Below, piece after piece: positions 31,201-49,465 of a DNA stretch of 64,000 nucleotides. Positions within the stretch are counted from its first letter, which is position 1; each line of letters opens with the position of its first letter. The stretch comes from Doris montereyensis. Lineage: Eukaryota > Mollusca > Gastropoda > Nudibranchia > Dorididae. The stretch spans positions 1 through 64,000 of the forward strand of contig JAXRKP010001765.1 in assembly GCA_037039925.1 (NCBI GenBank). Reading direction: 5' to 3'. The notes beneath the pieces were generated by a model that was not told the DNA's origin, did no database searches, and saw only the letters and a program-made list of their open reading frames with translations. Both the position numbers and the translations under genes were made by a program.

Positions 31201-34200
31201 ATAGCACATCCATTCATACAGTACATAGCATCCATTCCATTCATACAATACATAGCACATCCATTCATACAATACATAGCACATCCATTCATACAATACA
31301 TAGCACATCCATTCAAACAATACATAGCACATCCATTCATACAATACATAGCACATCCATTCAAACAATACATAGCACATCCATTCAAACAATACATAGC
31401 ACATCCATTCATACAATACATAGCACATCCATTCAAACAATACATAGCACATCCATTCAAACAATACATAGCACATCCATTCAAACAATACATAACACAT
31501 CCATTCAAACAATACATAGCACATCCATTCAAACAATACATAGCACATCCATTCATACAATACATAGCACATCCATTCAAACAATACATAGCACATCCAT
31601 TCATACAATACATAGCACATCCATTCATACAATACATAGCACATCCATTCAAACAATACATAGCACATCCATTCAAACAATACATAGCACATCCATTCAT
31701 ACAATACATAGCACATCCATTCAAACAATACATAGCACATCCATTCATACAATACATAGCACATCCATTCATACAATACATAGCACATCCATTCATACAA
31801 TACATATACACATCCATTCATACAATACATAGCACATCCATTCATACAATACATAGCACATCCATTCATACAATACATAGCACATCCATTCATACAATAC
31901 ATAACACATCCATTCAAACAATACATAGCACATCCATTCATACAATACATAGCACATCCATTCATACAATACATAGCACATCATTCATACAATACATAGC
32001 ACATCCATTCAAACAATACATAGCACATCCATTCATACAATACATAGTACATCCATTCAAACAATACATAACACATCCATTCAAACAATACATAGCACAT
32101 CCATTCATACAATACATAGCACATCCAGTCATACAATACATAGCACATCCATTCAAACAATACATAGCACATCCATTCAAACAATACATAGCACATCCAT
32201 TCAAACAATACATAGCACATCCATTCAAACAATACATAGCACATCCATTCAAACAATACATAGCACATCCATTCATACAATACATAGCACATCCATTCAA
32301 ACAATACATAGCACATCCATTCAAACAATACATAGCACATCCATTCAAACAATACATAGCACATCCATTCAAACAATACATAGCACATCCATTCAAACAA
32401 TACATAGCACATCCATTCAAACAATACATAGCACATCCATTCATACAATACATAGCACATCCATTCAAACAATACATAGCACATCCATTCATACAATACA
32501 TAGCACATCCATTCAAACAATACATAGCACATCCATTCAAACAATACATAGCACATCCATTCAAACAATACATAGCACATCCATTCATACAATACATAGC
32601 ACATCCATTCAAACAATACATAGCACATCCATTCATACAATACATAGCACATCCATTCAAACAATACATAGCACATCCATTCAAACAATACATAGCACAT
32701 CCATTCAAACAATACATAGCACATCCATTCATACAATACATAGCACATCCATTCATACAATACATAGCACATCCATTCATACAATACATAGCACATCCAT
32801 TCAAACAATACATAGCACATCCATTCAAACAATACATAGCACATCCATTCAAACAATACATAGCACATCCATTCATACAATACATAGCACATCCATTCAA
32901 ACAATACATAGCACATCCATTCAAACAATACATAGCACATCCATTCATACAATACATAGCACATCCATTCAAACAATACATTAGCACATCCATTCATACA
33001 ATACATAGCACATCCATTCATACAATACATAGCACATCCATTCATACAATACATAGCACATCCATTCAAACAATACATAGCACATCCATTCATACAACAT
33101 CCATTCATACAATACATAGCACATCCATTCAAACAATACATAGCACATCCATTCATACAATACATAGCACATCCATTCAAACAATACATAGCACATCCAT
33201 TCAAACAATACATAGCACATCCATTCAAACAATACATAGCACATCCATTCATACAATACATAGCACATCCATTCAAACAATACATAGCACATCCATTCAT
33301 ACAATACATAGCACATCCATTCAAACAATACATAGCACATCCATTCATACAATACATAGCACATCCATTCAAACAATACATAGCACATCCATTCATACAA
33401 TACATAGCACATCCATTCATACAATACATAGCACATCCATTCATACAATACATAGCACATCCATTCATACAATACATAGCACATCCATTCATACAATACA
33501 TAGCACATCCATTCATACAATACATAGCACATCCATTCATACAATACATAGCACATCCATTCATACAATACATAGCACATCCATTCAAACAATACATAGC
33601 ACATCCATTCATACAATATTCATAGCACATCCATTCATACAATACATAGCACATCCATTCATACAATACATAGCACATCCATTCAAACAATACATACAAT
33701 ACACATCCATTCATACAATACATAGCACATCCATTCAAACAATACATAGCACATCCATTCATACAATACATAGCACATCCATTCATACAATACATAACAC
33801 ATCCATTCAAACAATACATAGCACATCCATTCATACAATACATAGCACATCCATTCAAACAATACATAACACATCCATTCATACAATACATAGCACATCC
33901 ATTCATACAATACATAGCATCCATTCATACAATACATAGCACATCCATTCAAACAATACATAGCACATCCATTCATACAATACATAGCACATCCATTCAA
34001 ACAATACATAGCACATCCATTCATACAATACATAGCACATCCATTCATACAATACATAGCACATCCATTCAAACAATACATAGCACATCCATTCAAACAA
34101 TACATCCATTCAAACACATCCATTCATACAATACATAGCACATCCATTCAAACAATACATAGCACATCCATTCATACAATACATAGCACATCCATTCATA

Positions 34201-37200
34201 CAATACATAGCACATCCATTCAAACAATATCCATTCATACAATAATAGCACATCCATTCAAACAATACATAGCACATCCATTCATACAATACATAGCACA
34301 TCCATTCAAACAATACATAGCACATCCATTCATACAATACATAGCACATCCATTCATACAATACATAGCACATCCATTCAAACAATACATAGCACATCCA
34401 TTCATACAATACATAGCACATCCATTCATACAATACATAGCACATCCATTCATACAATACATAGCACATCCATTCAAACAATACATAGCACATCCATTCA
34501 AACAATACATAGCACATCCATTCATACAATACATAGCACATCCATTCATACAATACATACACATCCATTCATACAATACATAGCACATCCATTCAAACAA
34601 TACATAGCACATCCATTCATACAATACATAACACATCCATTCATACAATACATAGCACATCCATTCAAACAATACATAGCACATCCATTCAAACAATACA
34701 TAGCACATCCATTCATACAATACATAGCACATCCATTCAAACAATACATAACACATCCATTCAAACAATACATAGCACATCCATTCATACAATACATAGC
34801 ACATCCATTCATACAATACATAACACATCCATTCATACAATACATAGCACATCCATTCATACAATACATAGCACATCCATTCATACAATACATAGCACAT
34901 CCATTCATACAATACATAGCACATCCATTCATACAATACATAGCACATCCATTCAAACAATATATAGCACATCCATTCAAACAATACATACATCCATTCA
35001 TACAATACATAGCACATCCATTCATACAATACATAGCACATCCATTCATACAATACATAGCACATCCATTCATACAATACATAGCACATCCATTCATACA
35101 ATACATAGCACATCCATTCATACAATACATAGCACATCCATTCATACAATACATAGCACATCCATTCATACAATACATAGCACATCCATTCATACAATAC
35201 ATAGCACATCCATTCATACAATACATAGCACATCCATTCATATTCATACAATCCATTCATACAATACATAGCACATCCATTCATACAATACATAGCACAT
35301 CCATTCATACAATACATAGCACATCCATTCAAACAATACATAGCACATCCATTCAAACAATACATAGCACATCCATTCATACAATACATAGCACATCCAT
35401 TCAAACAATCCATTCATACAATACATAGCACATCCATTCAAACAATACATAGCACATCCATTCAAACAATACATAGCACATCCATTCAAACAATACATAG
35501 CACATCCATTCATACAATACATAGCACATCCATTCATACAATACATAGCACATCCATTCATACAATACATAGCACATCCATTCATACAATACATAGCACA
35601 TCCATTCATACAATACATAGCACATCCATTCATACAATACATAGCACATCCATTCATACAATACATAGCACATCCATTCAAACAATACATAGCACATCCA
35701 TTCATACAATACATAGCACATCCATTCAAACAATACATAGCACATCCATTCATACAATACATAGCACATCCATTCATACAATACATAGCACATCCATTCA
35801 TACAATACATAGCACATCCATTCATACAATACATAACACATCCATTCATACAATACATAGCACATCCATTCATACAATACATAGCACATCCATTCATACA
35901 ATACATAACACATCCATTCAAACAATACATAGCACATCCATTCATACAATACATAGCACATCCATTCAAACAATACATAGTACATCCATTCATACAATAC
36001 ATAGCACATCCATTCATACAATACATAGCACATCCATTCAAACAATACATAACACATCCATTCAAACAATACATAGCACATCCATTCATACAATACATAG
36101 CACATCCATTCAAACAATACATAGCACATCCATTCATACAATACATAGCACATCCATTCATACAATACATAGCACATCCATTCAAACAATACATAACACA
36201 TCCATTCAAACAATACATAGCACATCCATTCATACAATACATAGCACATCCATTCATACAATACATAGCACATCCATTCATACAATACATAGCACATCCA
36301 TTCATACAATACATAGCACATCCATTCAAACAATACATAGCACATCCATTCATACAATACATAGCACATCCATTCATACAATACATAACACATCCATTCA
36401 AACAATACATAGCACATCCATTCATACAATACATAGCACATCCATTCATACAATACATAGCACATCCATTCAAACAATACATAGCACATCCATTCATACA
36501 ATACATAGCACATCCATTCATACAATACATAACACATCCATTCAAACAATACATAGCACATCCATTCATACAATACATAGCACATCCATTCATACAATAC
36601 ATAGCACATCCATTCAAACAATACATAGCACATCCATTCATACAATACATAGCACATCCATTCATACAATACATAGCACATCCATTCATACAATACATAA
36701 CACATCCATTCATACAATACATAGCACATCCATTCATACAATACATAGCACATCCATTCAACAATACAATACAATACATAGCACATCCATTCATACAATA
36801 CATAGCACATCCATTCATACAATACATAGCACATCCATTCATACAATACATAGCACATCCATTCATACAATACATAGCACATCCATTCATACAATACATA
36901 GCACATCCATTCATACAATACATAGCACATCCATTCATACAATACATAGCACATCCATTCATACAATACATAGCACATCCATTCATACAACAATACATAG
37001 CACATCCATTCATACAATACATAGCACATCCATTCATACAATACATAGCACATCCATTCATACAATACATAGCACATCCATTCATACAATACATAGCACA
37101 TCCATTCATACAATACATAACACATCCATTCAAACAATACATAGCACATCCATTCATACAATACATAGCACATCCATTCATACAATACATAGCACATCCA

Positions 37201-37905
37201 TTCATACAATACATAGCACATCCATTCATACAATACATAGCACATCCATTCATACAATACATAGCACATCCATTCATACAATACATAACACATCCATTCA
37301 TACAATACATAGCACATCCATTCATACAATACATAACACATCCATTCATACAATACATAGCACATCCATTCATACAATACATAACACATCCATTCATACA
37401 ATACATAGCACATCCATTCAATACACATCCATTCATAGCACATCCATTCATACAATACATAGCACATCCATTCATACAATACATAACACATCCATTCATA
37501 CAATACATAGCACATCCATTCATACAATACATAGCACATCCATTCATACAATACATAGCATCCATTCATACAGTACATAGCACATCCATTCATACAATAC
37601 ATAGCACATCCATTCATACAATACATAGCACATCCATTCATACAGTACATAGCACATCCATTCATACAATACATAGCACATCCATTCATACAATACATAG
37701 CACATCCATTCATACAATACATAGCACATCCATTCATAGAATACATAGCACATCCATTCATACAATACATAGCACATCCATTCATACAATACATAGCACA
37801 TCCATTCATACAATACATAGCACATCCATTCATACAATACATAGCACATCCATTCAAACAATACATAGCACATCCATTCATACAATACATAGCACATCCA
37901 TTCAT
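25203..37905. repeat. Homogeneous 24-bp satellite array, about 530 copies
   Basis: The unit contains CATCCATTCATACAATAC (example 28817-28840). Nearly all variation is at two positions: T or A in CATTCA(T/A)ACAAT, and TAG or TAA before the next CACATCC. Phase slips occur at scattered points, for example near 25345, 26420, 27400, 29310, 29755, 30425, 31227, 32980, 33095, 34105, 35240, 36765 and 37420. The length is divisible by three and four of the six frames contain no stop per unit, so minus-strand frames of up to 839 codons arise. They read as an octapeptide such as EWMCYVLY or NGCAMYCM and are best regarded as artefacts. Confidence 0.97.
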
Positions 37906-40783
<2,878 letters not shown>

Positions 40784-41126
40784 TATATGTTCTGTCGAAT
40801 TTCACTATATATGTGTGTGTGTGTTCTTTCGAATTTCATTAAATATGTGTGTGTTCTTTCGAATTTCATGATATATGTATATATATATATATGTGTGTTC
40901 TTGCGAATTGCACCATATATATGTGTGTTCTTTCGAATTTCATTATATATATATGTGTGTTCTTGCAATTGCACAATATATATGTGTGTTCTTTCGAATT
41001 TCATTATATATATTATATGTGTGTTCTTTCGAATTTCATGATATATATATATATATATGTGTGTGTTCTTGCGAATTGCACCATATATATGTGTGTTCTT
41101 TCGAATTTCATATATATATATGTGTG
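40784..41126. repeat. 30-44 bp minisatellite with two unit types
   Basis: About ten copies share GTGTGTTCTT and an AT-rich spacer. Type 1 continues TTCGAATTTCAT; type 2 continues GCGAATTGCACCAT or GCAATTGCACAAT. From about 40899 the order is 2-1-2-1-1-2-1, partly an alternating dimer. The spacer (AT)n differs in length between copies. The overlapping open frames repeat short Cys-rich peptides and look like artefacts. Confidence 0.9.
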
Positions 41127-41299
41127 TTCAGCCTTCAGAACAGTCATTCTTTTGCACTCGGAAAAAAAGTTTCATAAAAAATGGTAACTACTGCAAAAAA
41201 CATTTTCCATCATCACCGGTGCCATTTCTTTTGCCATTATTTATATTTTTCTTCTCTCATTTCTGTTACTGCCGCGGATAGTAGGATCTCATTTTATGT

Positions 41300-41300
<1 letters not shown>
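41127..41300. other. Short non-repetitive spacer
   Basis: About 170 bp of mixed AT-rich sequence with an A-rich stretch at 41161-41205 and a T-rich stretch to 41270. I see no gene or recognisable element. Confidence 0.5.
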
Positions 41301-41911
<611 letters not shown>

Positions 41912-42095
41912 AAATTAGGAGTGTAGTTAGCTCGGTCGGTATCACGCTTTCTTTCCATGGCGAGGCGATGGGTGCCGACGCAAGCACGGGAGTTTGACCT
42001 CCATGGCGGCCAGGACTTTTTGTCTGTCTATTTCTGATGTTGTCTGTGTTCCTACAGAACTTTCATATTAATGTATGTCATTATATTGACTTACT
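41912..42095 (+). mobile_element. tRNA-derived SINE-like element, copy 1
   Basis: The element is embedded between CTG tracts. Box A of a pol III promoter is visible at 41928-41939 (TAGCTCGGTCGG), close to the consensus TRGCNNARYNGG. A degenerate box B lies near 41990-42001. Between them GGGTGCCGACGCA is shared with the second copy. The 3' part shares TCTATTT, TTGTCTGTGTTCCTA and TTTCATATT with copy 2. The tRNA-like head plus unrelated tail fits a SINE. Target-site duplications cannot be seen because the flanks are simple repeats. The weak box B suggests this copy is decayed. Confidence 0.72.
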
Positions 42096-42931
<836 letters not shown>

Positions 42932-43125
42932 GATGTAGGGAGTGTGTTTAGCCCGATCGGAAGCACGCGTTCTTTTCATGGAGACGCGACGGGTGCCGAC
43001 GCAGAGGTTGCCGGTTCGATCTCATAATAGCGAGGATTTTATTGCGGTATGTTCCTTCTATTTGTCTCGTCTTTGTTCCTATGTGATTTTCATATTTTGG
43101 TATGTTACTACCTTCACTTGCTAGA
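42932..43125 (+). mobile_element. tRNA-derived SINE-like element, copy 2 (better preserved promoter)
   Basis: Box A is at 42949-42960 (TAGCCCGATCGG) and box B at 43013-43023 (GGTTCGATCTC), each one mismatch from the pol III consensus. The boxes start 64 bp apart, which fits a tRNA with a long variable arm (Leu or Ser type) or a SINE head. The segment aligns along its length with 41912-42095, and the tail ends in a TAC/CTG-type repeat. As a full tRNA it is not convincing: I could not build a clean acceptor stem. Confidence 0.78.
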
Positions 43126-43655
<530 letters not shown>

Positions 43656-44070
43656 GCATGTTCAACACGGATGTCTGTAACATGGCATTGTTTGCATGGA
43701 TATCTGTAATATGGGCATTTTCGACACGGATATCTTTAATATGGGCATTTTCGACACAGATATCTTTAATATGGGCATTTTCTACACGGATATCTTTAAT
43801 ATGGGCATTTTCTAAACGGATACCTTTAATATGGATATTTTTTACACGGATATCTGTAATGTGGATATTTTCTACACGGACATCTGTAATATGGATATTT
43901 TCTACACGGATATCTTTAATATGGATATTTTCTACATGGATATCTTTAATATGGATATTTTCTGCACGGATATCTTTAATAGGGATATTTTCTACACGGA
44001 TATCTTTAATATGGATATTTTCTACACGGATATCTGTAATATGGATATTTTCTACACGTATATCTGTAAT

Positions 44071-46074
44071 AGGGGCTTTTTGTCCACGGATATCTGTAAT
44101 ATGCGCATTTTCTACATGGATATCTGTAATATGCGCATTTTCTACGCATATATCTGTAAAGGTTCATTTTCTACATGGATATCTGTAATAGAGGAACCCT
44201 ACATGGATATTTGTAATAGGGGCATTTTCTACACGGATATCTGTAATATGCACATTTTCTACATGGATATCTGTAATAGAGGAACCCTACATGGATATTT
44301 GTAATAGGGGCATTTTCTACACGGATATCTGTAATATGCACATTTTCTACACGGATATCTGTAATATGCACATTTTCTACATGGATATCTGTAATAGAGG
44401 AACCCTACACGGATATTTGTAATAGGGGCATTTCCTACACGGATATCTGTAATAGGCACATTTCCTACACGGATATCTGTAATATAGGAACTCTACATGG
44501 ATATTTGTAATAGGGGCATTTTCTACATGGATATCTGTAATAGAGGAACCCTACATGGATATTTGTAATAGGGGCATTTCCTACACGGATATATGTAATA
44601 TGCACATGTTCTACATGGATATCTGTGATATGGGTATTTTTTACACGGATATATGTAAAATGGTTATTTACTACACGAATGTCTGTAATACAGGCATTTT
44701 CTACATGTATAACTGTAATAGGAGCATTTTCTACATGGATATCTGTAATACGGGCATTTTCTACATGTATATCTGTAATAGGGGCATTTTCTACCTGGAT
44801 ATCTGTAATAGGGGCGTTTTCTACATGGATATCTGTAATAGGGGTATTTGCTACATGGATATCTGTAATAAGGGCATTTTCTACATGAATATATGTAATA
44901 GGGGCATTTTCTACACGGATATCTGTGATGTGGGAATTTTATACACGGATATTTGTGATATGGGGATTTTCTACACGAATATCTGTAAATATAGGCATTT
45001 TCTACACGGATATCTGTGATATGGGAATTTTCTACACGGACATCTGTAATAAGGGAATTTTCTACACCGATATCTGTAATACGGGCATTTTCTATATGGA
45101 TATACGTAATATGGGCATTTTCTACACGGATATTTATCGTATGGCCATTTTCTATAGAGATATCTGTAATATGGGCATTTTCTACACAGATGTCTGTTAT
45201 ATGAGTATTGTCGACATGGAGAACTGTAATGTGGACATGTTCTACACGGATATATGTAATATGGGCATGTTCTACACGGATATCTGTAATATGGGCATTT
45301 TCTACACGGATATCTGTGATATGAGAATTTTTCTACTCGGATATCTGTAATATGGATATTTTCTACACGGATGTCTGTAATATGGATATTTTCTACACGG
45401 ATATCTGTAATATGGATATTTTCTACATGGATATCTGTAATATGGATATTTTCTACACATTAATCTTTAATATGGATATTTTCTACACGGATATCTGTAA
45501 TGTGGATATTTTCTACGTGGATAGCTTTAATATGGATATTTTCTACACAATATTCTTTAATATGGATATTTTCTACACGGATATCTGTAATATGGATATT
45601 TTCTACACAGATATCTTTAATATGGATATTTTCTACACGGATATTTTTAATATGGGCGTTTTCTACACAGTAATCTTTAATATGGATATTTTCTACAGGG
45701 ATATCTGTAATATGGACATTTTCTACACGGATATATGTAATATGGATATTTTCTACAGGTATATCTTTACTATGGATTTTTTCTACACGGATATCTTTAA
45801 TATGGATATTTTCTAAACGTATATCTTTAATATGGATATTTTCTAGAGGTATATTTTTAATATGGATATTTTCTACACGGATATTATTCATAGGGATAGT
45901 TTCTACACGGATATCTTTAATATGGATATTTTCTACATGGATAGCTTTAATATGGATATTTTCTACACGGATATCTGTAATAGGATCATTTTGTCCACAT
46001 ATATCTGTAATATGAATATTTTCTACACGGATATCTTTAATATAATGGATATTTTCTGCACGGATATCTGTAAT
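44071..46074. repeat. Higher-order unit of the 30-bp satellite, copy 1 (about 2.0 kb)
   Basis: It begins at the rare variant AGGGGCTTTTTGTCCACGG (44071). It contains GAGGAACCCTACATGG units, ATGGTTATTTACTACACG (44660), TCGACATGGAGAACTG (45211) and CAGGTATATCTTTACTATGG (45756). Copy 2 repeats these in the same order with offsets shrinking from 2004 to 1693 bp, so indels lie within the copies. Confidence 0.82.
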
Positions 46075-47612
46075 AGGGGCTTTTTGTCCACGGATATCTG
46101 TAATATGCGCATTTTCTACATGGATATCTGTAATATGCGCATTTTCTACATGGATAACTGTTATCGGGGCATTTTCTAGGCATATATCTGTAATAGGGGC
46201 ATTTTCTACATGGATATCTGTAATAGAGGAACCCTACATGGATATTTGTAATAGGGGCATTTCCTACACGGATATCTGTACTATGCACATTTTCTACATG
46301 GATATCTGTAATAAAGGAACCCTACATGGATATTTGTAATAGGGGCATTTCCTACACGGATATCTGTAATATGCACATTTTCTACATGGACATCTGTGAT
46401 ATGGGTATTTTCTACACGGATATATGTAAAATGGTTATTTACTACACGGATGTCTGTAATACGGGCATTTTCTACATGTATAACTGTAATAGGAGCGTTT
46501 TCTACATGGATATCTGTAATACGGGCATTTTCTACATGGATATCTGTAAAAGGGGCGTTTTCTACATGGACATCTGTAATAGGGGCATTTTCTACATGGA
46601 TATCTGTAATAGGGGCATTTTCTACATGAATATATGTAATAGGGGCATGTTCTACACGAATATATGTGATATGGGAATTTTTTACACGGATATCTGTGAT
46701 ATGGGAATTTTATACACGGATATTTGTAATATGGGCATTTTCTACACAGATATCTGTGATATGGGGATTTTCTACACGGACATCTGTAATAAGGGAATTT
46801 TCAAAACGGATATCTGTAATAAGAGCATTTTCTCTGTAATAAGGGAATTTTCAAAACGGATATCTGTAATAAGGGCATTTTCTATATGGATATATGTAAT
46901 ATGGGCATTTTCTACACGAATGTCTGTGATATTAGTATTGTCGACATGGAGAAACTGTAATATGGACATGTTTTACACGGATATATGTGGCATGTTCTAC
47001 ACAGATATCTGTAATATGGACATTTTCTACACGGATATCTGTGATATGAGAATTTTTTCTACACGGATATCTGCAATATGGATATTTTGTACACGGATAT
47101 CTGTAATATGGATATTTTCTACATGGATATCTGTAATATGCATATTTTCTACATTAATCTTTAATATGGATATTTTCTACACGGATATCTGTAATTTGGA
47201 TATTTTCTACATGGATAGCTTTAATATGGATATTTTCTACACAGTAATCTATAATATGGATATTTTCTACACGGATATCTGTAATATGGATATTTTCTAC
47301 ACAGATATCTTTAATATGGATATTTTCTACACGGATATTTTTTAATATGGGCATTTTCTACAGTAATCTTTAATATGGATAATTTCTATACGGATATCTG
47401 TAATATGGATATTTTCTACACGGATATATGTAATATGGATATTTTCTACAGGTATATCTTTACTATGGATTTTTCTACACGGACATTATTAATATGGATA
47501 TTTTCTACACGGATATCTTTAATATGGATATTTTCTACAGGGATATCTTTAGTATGGATATTTTCTACGTGGATAGCTTTAGATGGATATTTTCTACACG
47601 GATATCTGTAAT
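46075..47612. repeat. Higher-order unit of the 30-bp satellite, copy 2 (about 1.5 kb)
   Basis: This is the tandem partner of 44071-46074. Landmarks are at 46075, 46431, 46941 and 47449. It is about 470 bp shorter than copy 1 because whole 30-bp units are missing. Confidence 0.82.
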
Positions 47613-47880
47613 AGGGGCATATTGTCCACGGGGATCTGTATTATGCGCATTTTCTATATGGATATCTGTAATATGCGCATTTTCTACATGGATAACTGTT
47701 ATAGGGGCATTTTCTACGCATATATCTGTAATTGGGGCGTTTTCTACATGGATATCTGTAACATAGGAACTTTACATGGATATGTGTAATAGGGGCATTT
47801 CCTACACGGATATCTGTAATATGCACATTTTCTACATGGATATCTGTAATATGGATATTTTCAACACGGATATAATAATA
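47613..47880. repeat. Truncated third higher-order copy of the 30-bp satellite
   Basis: It starts with the same AGGGGC and TTGTCCACGG landmark. It continues through the ATGCGCATTTTCTA units, a GGATAACTGTTATAGGGGC unit and the TTTACATGGATATGTG unit, then stops at the change to 31-bp repeats near 47880. Confidence 0.75.
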
Positions 47881-49465
47881 TGTTATACTGGGCATTTTCT
47901 CAACAGATATTCGTCATATGGGACATTTTCTACAAAGACATCCGTCATCCTCGGCATTTAATAGAAAGATATCCGTGATACGGGCATTTTCTACAAAGAT
48001 ATCCGTATTACGGGACATTTTATACAAAGATATCCGTGATACGGGGCATTCTCTACAAAGATATCCGTCATACGGGACATTTTCTACAAAGATATCCGTC
48101 ATACGGGACATTTTATACAAAGATATCCGTGATACGGGGAATTTTATACAAAGATATCCGTGATATGGGACATTTTCTACAAAGATATCCGTGATACGGG
48201 GAATTTTATACAAAGATATCCGTGATACGGGACATTTTCTACAAAGATATTCGTGATACGGGGAATTTTATACAAAGATATCCGTGATACGGGACATTTT
48301 CTACAAAGATATCCGTCATACGGGACATTTTATACAAAGATATCCGTGATACGGGGAATTTTATACAAAGATATCCGTCATACGGGACATTTTCTACAAA
48401 GATATCCGTCATACGGGACATTTTATACAAAGATATTCGTGATACGAAATTTTATACAAAGATATCCGTGATATGGGGCATTTTCTACAAAAGATATCCG
48501 TCATACGGGACATTTTATACAAAGATATCCGTGATACGGGGAATTTTCTACAAAAAGATATCCGTGATACGGGACATTTTATACAAAGATATCCGTGATA
48601 CGGGAATTTTTATACAAAGATATCCGTGATACGGGAATTTTATACAAAGATATCCGTGATACGGGGAATTTTATACAAAGATATCCGTGATACGGGCATT
48701 TTCTACAAAGATATTCGTTATACGGGACATTTTCTACAAAGATATCCGTCATACGGGACATTTTATACAAAGATATCCGTGATACGGGGAATTTTCTACA
48801 AAGATATCCGTATTACGGGACATTTTCTACAAAGATATTCGTGATACAGGGGGAATTTTATACAAAGATATCCGTATTACAGGACATTTTCTACAAAGAT
48901 ATTCGTGATACGGGAATTTTATACAAAGATATCCGTATTACGGGACATTTTCTACAAAAGATATTCGTGATACGGGACATTTTCTACAAAGATATCCGTC
49001 ATACGGGACATTTTATACAAAGATATCCGTGATACGGGGAATTTTCTACAAAAAGATATCCGTATTACGGGACATTTTCTACAAAAGATATCCGTCATAC
49101 GGGACATTTTCTACAAAGATATCCGTGATACGGGGAATTTTCTACAAAGATATCCGTGATACGGGGAATTTTCTACAAAGATATCCGTGATACGGGAATT
49201 TTATACAAAGATATCCGTCATACGGGACATTTTATACAAAGATATCCGTCATACAGGACATTTTATACAAAGATATCCGTCATACGGGACAATTTCTACA
49301 AAGATATCCGTTATACGGGACATTTTCTACAAAGATATCCGTGATACGGGACATTTTCTACAAAGATATCCGTCATACGGGACATTTTCTACAAAAGGTA
49401 TCCGTCATACGGGACATTTTCTACAAAGATATCCGTCACACGGGACATTTTCTACAAAGATATCC
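47881..49465. repeat. 31-bp satellite array related to the 30-bp family, about 50 copies
   Basis: The unit contains TTTTCTACAAAGATATCC followed by GT(C/G)ATACGGGACA (period 31 measured at 48061-48092). It aligns with the 30-bp unit: both share a TTTTCTACA core, GATATC and an ATACGGGCA or ATATGGGCA arm. Main variants are TTTTATAC for TTTTCTAC and GGGGAATT for GGGACATT. The 31-bp length rotates the frame each unit, yet short periodic open frames still occur. Confidence 0.93.

Larger units (their letters stand above)
43656..47880. repeat. 30-bp satellite array, about 140 copies
   Basis: The unit contains TTTTCTACACGGATATC, then TGTAAT or TTTAAT, then ATGGATA or ATGGGCA (example 43921-43950). 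Because 30 is divisible by three, plus-strand frames read as a decapeptide (MDIFYTDICN and variants) until a substitution or indel breaks them. The frames shift between two registers along the array and are open on both strands, so coding is unlikely. Ordered rare variants reveal higher-order copies, listed separately. Confidence 0.95.

Noticed and set aside
25203..37905. CRISPR array
   Set aside because: Units are contiguous 24-bp copies with one- or two-base variants. There are no unique spacers and no cas genes, and the context is eukaryotic.
42932..43025. Functional tRNA-Leu or tRNA-Ser gene
   Set aside because: Boxes A and B are good, but I cannot build a clean acceptor or anticodon stem, and a second full-length copy extends beyond the tRNA region as a SINE would.
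43831..47345. Secreted decapeptide-repeat protein (MDIFYTDICN)
   Set aside because: The unit is 30 bp, so any stop-free frame persists. Frames break often, shift register and have antisense counterparts that are also open.
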